From the NCBI GenBank assembly GCA_037968855.1, contig JBBKWH010000018.1, positions 1-46,632 on the forward strand: a DNA stretch of 46,632 bases, read 5' to 3'. The DNA is from JBBKWH01 sp037968855. Its GTDB lineage: Bacteria > Pseudomonadota > Gammaproteobacteria > Pseudomonadales > Moraxellaceae. The position numbers and the translations under genes are program-made. The notes under the pieces are model-generated. The model was not told the origin of the DNA, made no database searches, and saw nothing but the letters and a program-made list of their open reading frames with translations. This document shows positions 41,999 through 46,632 of the stretch, in pieces. Position 1 is the first letter of the stretch; every line of letters starts with the position of its first letter.

Positions 41999-42170
41999 GT
42001 GCCATTAAATGAGTGAAAAAAACCATTCATTGACGTAAAAACAACTGATCAAAAAACGTACAGTGCTACTTTATGTTATGGTTTTGCACCTGCGTCGATC
42101 TTGATCCATCAGAAAAAGTGATGAATCGGCGTGATTCACTTATCGTTCAAAAGGACCGGAGCCACGCAAT

Positions 42171-45100
42171 ATGAACCAACAGTTATCAGAACACGTGCAG
42201 CATTCAGTCCAAGGTATTTCTGCGTCTAGTCCACTGCAAGATGCTGTGCGACGCTACTTATTAGCCGATGAGCAAAGTCTGGTTCGAGAGTTGGCCAAGT
42301 CAGCCAAACTAGATGCAAGCACGCAAGAATTAATCCGTGAGCGCGCCTATCGTTTGGTTGAGGTGGTTCGAGACGGTCGCCGCAATGAAGGCGGTATCGA
42401 CCAGTTTATGCATGAGTATCAATTGTCTAGCGAAGAAGGCATTGCACTAATGTGTGTGGCCGAGGCACTACTACGTATTCCAGATGCCGACACTGCCGAT
42501 GCCCTGATTGAAGATCGGATCGGGCAGGCCAATTGGCGCAAGCACATGGGCAACGCCGATAGTTTGTTTGTGAATGCCTCAACCGTTGGTCTGATGCTGA
42601 CCGGTCGTGTGCTGACCATGGGCACAACCGAAGGCTTGTGGGGTGTGTTGGGCCGTTTGGTGCAACGTACGGGTGAACCCGTTATTCGTAGTGCTGTTCG
42701 GCAGGCCATGCGTATTATGGGTTTGCAGTTTGTCATGGGGCGTGACCTACCAGAGGCTGCCCAGCGTGCCAAGTCGTGGGAAAAACGCGGCTATCGTTAT
42801 AGCTATGACATGCTGGGCGAGTCAGCCTTAACCGATGCCGATGCACAGGTGTATCAAGATAAATACTTGGATGCGATCAATCAAGTTGGTGCTTGGTCTA
42901 AAGGTAAGGGGCCGATTGCCTCAGCGGGTGTGTCGGTCAAGTTGTCGGCACTATCGCCGCGTTACGAGTTTGCTCAGTCAGCCGATGTTCATGCGCGTCT
43001 GTATGGTCGTATTTTAGAGTTGGCCAATGCCGCTGCGGTGGCCAATATCGGCCTGTGTATTGATGCCGAAGAAGTGGATCGTTTAGACCTGTCGATGGCC
43101 TTGCTGGAGCGTCTGGCCTTTGAGCCAAGTCTGGGCGATTGGCAGGGCTTGGGTTTGGCCATGCAAGCCTATCAGCGTCGTGCGCGGCCATTGGTGGATT
43201 GGGTGGTTGATCTGGCCGAGCGTTCTAATCGTCGCTTGATGGTGCGTTTGGTCAAAGGTGCGTATTGGGATACCGAGATCAAAAAAGCCCAAGAAATGGG
43301 CTTAAAAACCTTTCCGGTCTATACCCGTAAGGTGCATAGCGATGTCAGCTATTTGGCTTGTGCGCGTGCCTTACTTGAGGCGGGGCCGTCGGTCTATCCC
43401 TGTTTTGCGACCCATAATGCCCAGACCGTGGCATGGGTGCTTGAGTTTGCCCGCACCCTGAATCACCGTGATTTTGAGTTTCAGCGCTTGCATGGCATGG
43501 GCGAGCCGTTATACGTGCAGATTAGTGAGCGCGGCGATTGGCAGCCACCAACCCGAATTTATGCACCTGTAGGCGGCCACGAGCAATTGCTGGCTTATTT
43601 GGTTCGGCGCTTACTCGAAAATGGTGCAAATTCATCGTTTGTGCATCGTCTGGTCGATGACGCCACACCGATTGACGACTTGGTACAAGATCCGGTGCAG
43701 CAAGCGGCTGCTTACGACTTTAGGCCACATCCAGCGATTCATCAGCCGATGGATCTGTTTTTGCCGCGCGTCAATTCGCGTGGTTTGGATTTAACCAATC
43801 CGGTGGTGGTCGAGGCGTTATCGGAACGGGTCGAAAAATTTAGTAGTCGCTCAACAGCCTGTCCGTATATCGATGGCGTCGAAGGCGTTGGTGCAAGCGA
43901 GCTGGTGCGTAATCCTGCTAATCAAACAGACATTGTTGGCGAGGTGATTTGGGCAACACCTGCCCAAGCCCAAACCGCACTAAAAGCCGCGCATGCCGCC
44001 CAGCCACAATGGTCTGCTTTGGGTGCAGAACGCCGTGCCATGTTGCTGGAGCGTACGGCTGATTTATTTGAACAAAATCGTATTCGTTTGATGAATCTAT
44101 GTGTGCGAGAAGCCGGAAAAACATGGAAAGATGCCGTGGCTGAGATCCGCGAAGCCATCGACTTTTTGCGTTTTTATGCCTTAGAAGCACGACGTTTGTT
44201 TGAAAAACCTAAGCGTCTACCCTCAACGGCAGGAGAGATTGATCAGTTGTTTTTGCGCGGCCGTGGCGCGTGGTTGTGTATCTCGCCATGGAATTTCCCC
44301 TTGGCTATTTTTACTGGCCAGATTGCGGCAGCTTTGGCCTCTGGCAATACCGTGTTGGCCAAACCCGCCGAACAAACACCCTTGATTGCCGCTGCTGCGA
44401 TTCGCTTGTTTTATGAAGCTGGAGTACGCGGTCAAGAATTGCATCTGTTGCTGGGTGATGGTGCAAGTTTGGGTGCAGCAGTGATGAACGAGCCAGAATT
44501 GGCTGGTGTGGTGTTTACTGGGTCAACCGAGGTGGCTAAGCTGATTAATCGGCAACTGGCGGCACGCGACGGCGCGATTATTCCCTTGATTGCCGAGACG
44601 GGTGGTCTTAATTGTATGATCGTCGATAGCTCTTCTTTGCCAGAGCAAGTCACCCGTGACGTGTTGGCATCTGCCTTCCAAAGTGCAGGGCAGCGCTGCT
44701 CGGCTTTGCGTGTGTTGTATCTGCAAAAAGATATTTTTGATTCGCAGCTCAACATGATTCGCGGGGCCATGGCCGAGTTGACTATGGGTAATCCTGCCGA
44801 TTTGTCCAAAGATATTGGTCCAGTGATTGATGCCGAGGCGCAGCAAGGCTTACAAGCTCATATCGACGCGATGAGCAAGCAAGGCGCTGTAATTGATGCG
44901 TTGCCAATTCCACAGGATATTAGCGCTGGTTTTTGGGTCGCGCCGACCATTTGTAAGATCAGCAGCATTGCCGATTTGGACCGTGAGCAATTTGGGCCGA
45001 TTTTGCATGTGGTGCCATTTGATGGCGAAAAGCTCGATCAAGTGGTTGATGAGATCAATGCCAGTGGCTATGGCTTAACTCTCAGTATGCATAGCCGTAT

Positions 45101-45338
45101 TGAGAGCCGTTGGAAGCGAGTGGTACAGCGAGCCAGAGTGGGTAACCTCTATATTAATCGCAATCAAATTGGTGCAATTGTTGGCTCTCAGCCGTTTGGC
45201 GGGCAAGGGTTATCAGGCACAGGCCCAAAAGCCGGTGGACCCAACTATTTGCATCGTTTTGCGACCGAACATTGCCTGACCATTAACACCAGTGCCTCTG
45301 GCGGTGACACACAATTGATGGGACTTGGCAACGAGTAA
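42171..45338 (+). CDS. putA: bifunctional proline dehydrogenase / P5C dehydrogenase
   Basis: PutA oxidises proline to glutamate in two steps with channelled intermediate, passing electrons to FAD and NAD+. The product is 1055 residues. The N-terminal half is the proline dehydrogenase barrel (SVKLSALSPRYE, RLMVRLVKGAYWD). The C-terminal half is the aldehyde dehydrogenase with Glu809 in ETGGLN and catalytic Cys843 in SAGQRCSALRV. It ends without the long C-terminal domain, and it lacks the N-terminal ribbon-helix-helix DNA-binding domain of E. coli PutA (1320), so it cannot repress its own gene. AAAGGACCGGAG precedes the ATG. Confidence 0.96.
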   Translation: MNQQLSEHVQHSVQGISASSPLQDAVRRYLLADEQSLVRELAKSAKLDASTQELIRERAYRLVEVVRDGRRNEGGIDQFMHEYQLSSEEGIALMCVAEALLRIPDADTADALIEDRIGQANWRKHMGNADSLFVNASTVGLMLTGRVLTMGTTEGLWGVLGRLVQRTGEPVIRSAVRQAMRIMGLQFVMGRDLPEAAQRAKSWEKRGYRYSYDMLGESALTDADAQVYQDKYLDAINQVGAWSKGKGPIASAGVSVKLSALSPRYEFAQSADVHARLYGRILELANAAAVANIGLCIDAEEVDRLDLSMALLERLAFEPSLGDWQGLGLAMQAYQRRARPLVDWVVDLAERSNRRLMVRLVKGAYWDTEIKKAQEMGLKTFPVYTRKVHSDVSYLACARALLEAGPSVYPCFATHNAQTVAWVLEFARTLNHRDFEFQRLHGMGEPLYVQISERGDWQPPTRIYAPVGGHEQLLAYLVRRLLENGANSSFVHRLVDDATPIDDLVQDPVQQAAAYDFRPHPAIHQPMDLFLPRVNSRGLDLTNPVVVEALSERVEKFSSRSTACPYIDGVEGVGASELVRNPANQTDIVGEVIWATPAQAQTALKAAHAAQPQWSALGAERRAMLLERTADLFEQNRIRLMNLCVREAGKTWKDAVAEIREAIDFLRFYALEARRLFEKPKRLPSTAGEIDQLFLRGRGAWLCISPWNFPLAIFTGQIAAALASGNTVLAKPAEQTPLIAAAAIRLFYEAGVRGQELHLLLGDGASLGAAVMNEPELAGVVFTGSTEVAKLINRQLAARDGAIIPLIAETGGLNCMIVDSSSLPEQVTRDVLASAFQSAGQRCSALRVLYLQKDIFDSQLNMIRGAMAELTMGNPADLSKDIGPVIDAEAQQGLQAHIDAMSKQGAVIDALPIPQDISAGFWVAPTICKISSIADLDREQFGPILHVVPFDGEKLDQVVDEINASGYGLTLSMHSRIESRWKRVVQRARVGNLYINRNQIGAIVGSQPFGGQGLSGTGPKAGGPNYLHRFATEHCLTINTSASGGDTQLMGLGNE

Positions 45339-45660
45339 CAACATACGCTAAAGGGTTGGGCTGCATTTTTTAAACAGCAGCTTGGTTTTTTTTGTAACAT
45401 AAAGCAGTGGTCTATTCAGAATTTTTCTGGATAGGCCGCTATTTTTTTGACAGTCTGGCGTTAATACCCTTCGTTTGAGTGCAGTGGGGGTTGATCAAGT
45501 AGATGTCATGGAGAATGTAGGACTTGTTTTTGACATACGATGGACTCATGTAAGGTGGGAAGTGCTCTAACACTCATCAAGCCCACTGATGTCATGTCAG
45601 CCAGACCACTGAGGATTGGCTTGAGTGATGTGGCTCTTATTATGCGACGGAAAAACATTC
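45339..45660. other. 322-base intergenic region after putA
   Basis: The left part holds a weak GCTGC/GCAGC hairpin with a T-run (45360-45392) and then the main putA terminator. To the right is a TTGACA (45530-45535) without a good -10 box. I see no gene. Confidence 0.5.
45406..45448 (+). terminator. intrinsic terminator after putA
   Basis: A 16-pair stem without mismatches (45406-45421 with 45425-45440, several pairs being G-U) has a TTT loop and is followed by a run of seven T. Confidence 0.9.
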
Positions 45661-46632
45661 ATGCTGACAGCCCCCATTCCAGATGACGAAGCACAACGCC
45701 TTGCTGTGTTAGAAGCCTATAGAATTTATGGCACTGATCCTGAAGAAGAGTATGATCAGATTGGACGTTTATTGATGGCCATTTGTGGAACGCAGTCTGC
45801 GGTGATCAGTATTGTGGGACAAGATGAACTGTCGTTTAAGTCGCGGATTAACTTTGATGCGTCGCGTGGGCCACGTGATATTTCGTTTTGTGGCCATGCC
45901 ATGTTTCATAATGGCGTGTTTGTGATTGAAGATGCTGCTAAGGACCCACGCTTTGCCGACAATCCAGTGGTCAAAGATGGCGGCATGCGCTTTTATGCTG
46001 GTGCACCATTGATTAGTGCCGAGGGATTGCCCATCGGGACTTTATGTACCCTAGATGACGTGCCACACCAACTGTCGCAGACCCAGCTTGATGCGGTAGG
46101 GGTATTGGCTCAGCAAGTGATGGCGCATATGGAGCTACGCCGTCAGCATTTTCAGTTACAACACAAAGCCAATATTCTCGAAAAACATAGCTTACTGCTC
46201 GAACAGCAAGCTGAAGAGCTACGTCAGCTAAATGCCAGTAAAGATCGATTTTTTTCGATTATTGCCCATGACTTGCGTGCGCCATTTCAAGGGATCTTGG
46301 GTTTTGCTGAGTTGCTCGATACCGAGATTGACGAGATGAGCCAAGGCGAAATTCGTAATATCGCCAGCTACTTACACGATACTGCCGACAGTGCCTTTAA
46401 GTTGTTAGAAAACTTGCTGCATTGGTCTATGGTGGATAGTGGCAAGATTGTCTTTACCCCTCGAGTATTGATGATCGAAACCTTGTTTGATCTGATTGAG
46501 GGCAGTCTGTCTGCGTCAGCGCACCACAAGCATATTCGGCTTAACTTTCGTTGTGAGTGTGATCTATCGGTCTATGGCGACGAAAACATGCTGCGCTCGG
46601 CCATTCGTAACTTGGTCAGTAACGCGATTAAA
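45661..46632 (+). CDS. GAF-domain sensor histidine kinase (cut by window end)
   Basis: The frame is open from the ATG at 45661 to the window edge, giving 324 residues. Residues about 25-155 form a GAF-type sensor domain (ISFCGHAMFHNGVFVIEDAAKDPRFADNP, APLISAEGLPIGTLC). A coiled-coil segment at about 155-195 leads to the HisKA domain with the phosphorylated His in FFSIIAHDLRAP. The last residues NLVSNAIK are the start of the N-box of the ATP-binding domain. No membrane helix is present, so the sensor is cytoplasmic. The ligand is unknown. The rest of the kinase and any receiver domain lie outside the window. Confidence 0.93.
   Translation, partial: MLTAPIPDDEAQRLAVLEAYRIYGTDPEEEYDQIGRLLMAICGTQSAVISIVGQDELSFKSRINFDASRGPRDISFCGHAMFHNGVFVIEDAAKDPRFADNPVVKDGGMRFYAGAPLISAEGLPIGTLCTLDDVPHQLSQTQLDAVGVLAQQVMAHMELRRQHFQLQHKANILEKHSLLLEQQAEELRQLNASKDRFFSIIAHDLRAPFQGILGFAELLDTEIDEMSQGEIRNIASYLHDTADSAFKLLENLLHWSMVDSGKIVFTPRVLMIETLFDLIEGSLSASAHHKHIRLNFRCECDLSVYGDENMLRSAIRNLVSNAIK

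Noticed and set aside
1..46632. tRNA or rRNA genes, CRISPR arrays, complete insertion sequences, prophage genes
   Set aside because: I scanned the intergenic regions and saw no cloverleaf, repeat-spacer pattern, transposase or integrase; a covariance-model search was not possible here.

Overview
The window is a gene-dense chromosomal stretch of a Gram-negative gammaproteobacterium, most likely a member of the Moraxellaceae (Pseudomonadales). The best support is the block mtgA - ppk - phosphatase / oxyR - estB - rubB - rubA, which closely follows the neighbourhood known from Acinetobacter strain ADP1, together with lipoproteins and hypothetical proteins of Acinetobacter type. By eye the base composition is mid-range, richer in GC than Acinetobacter proper, so a related genus is more likely. 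This placement is an inference from gene content and order. I see no tRNA, rRNA, CRISPR array, phage or complete insertion sequence.

Layout. 1-3.8 kb: tail of an MFS transporter, a small secreted protein, the aroQ-accB-accC operon (minus strand) and a small membrane protein divergent from it. 3.9-8.3 kb: cold-shock protein, RhlB-type RNA helicase, a lipoprotein, and a PHA-synthase-like hydrolase coupled to a YdjA-type nitroreductase. 8.3-14.9 kb: gpsA, sixA, the isolated type II secretion pair gspL-gspM, pyrD, cvpA and purF, ending at a strong terminator. 14.9-22.7 kb: a family-restricted hypothetical protein, lemA with an M48 membrane protease, leuA with a downstream gene that looks like holD (DNA polymerase III psi), and an MltB-type transglycosylase. 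22.8-24.8 kb: dusB, followed by a short accessory segment bounded by a second, diverged copy of the dusB 3' end. 24.9-29.6 kb: a glutaredoxin-like/rhomboid pair, mtgA, ppk and a coupled dual-specificity-type phosphatase. 29.6-35.9 kb: oxyR, an esterase, rubredoxin reductase, rubredoxin, rubrerythrin and a divergent catalase. 35.9-46.6 kb: an SRPBCC protein, apt with a nucleosidase, two tandem DUF1566 envelope proteins, lysS, putA, and the start of a GAF-domain histidine kinase cut by the window edge.

How genes work together. Most of the window is housekeeping metabolism: fatty-acid and aromatic precursors, pyrimidine and purine synthesis and salvage, leucine and proline. The most suggestive non-housekeeping sets are four. 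(a) The redox block rubrerythrin-rubredoxin-rubredoxin reductase-OxyR-catalase could form an NADH-driven peroxide-removal chain. (b) ppk is translationally coupled to a probable envelope phosphatase. (c) A DUF1566 lipoprotein with three Cys-paired repeats is followed by a second, secreted DUF1566 protein. (d) The dusB 3'-end duplication marks a small insertion or recombination event. Eight intrinsic terminators or terminator-like hairpins could be read directly and divide the window into transcription units.
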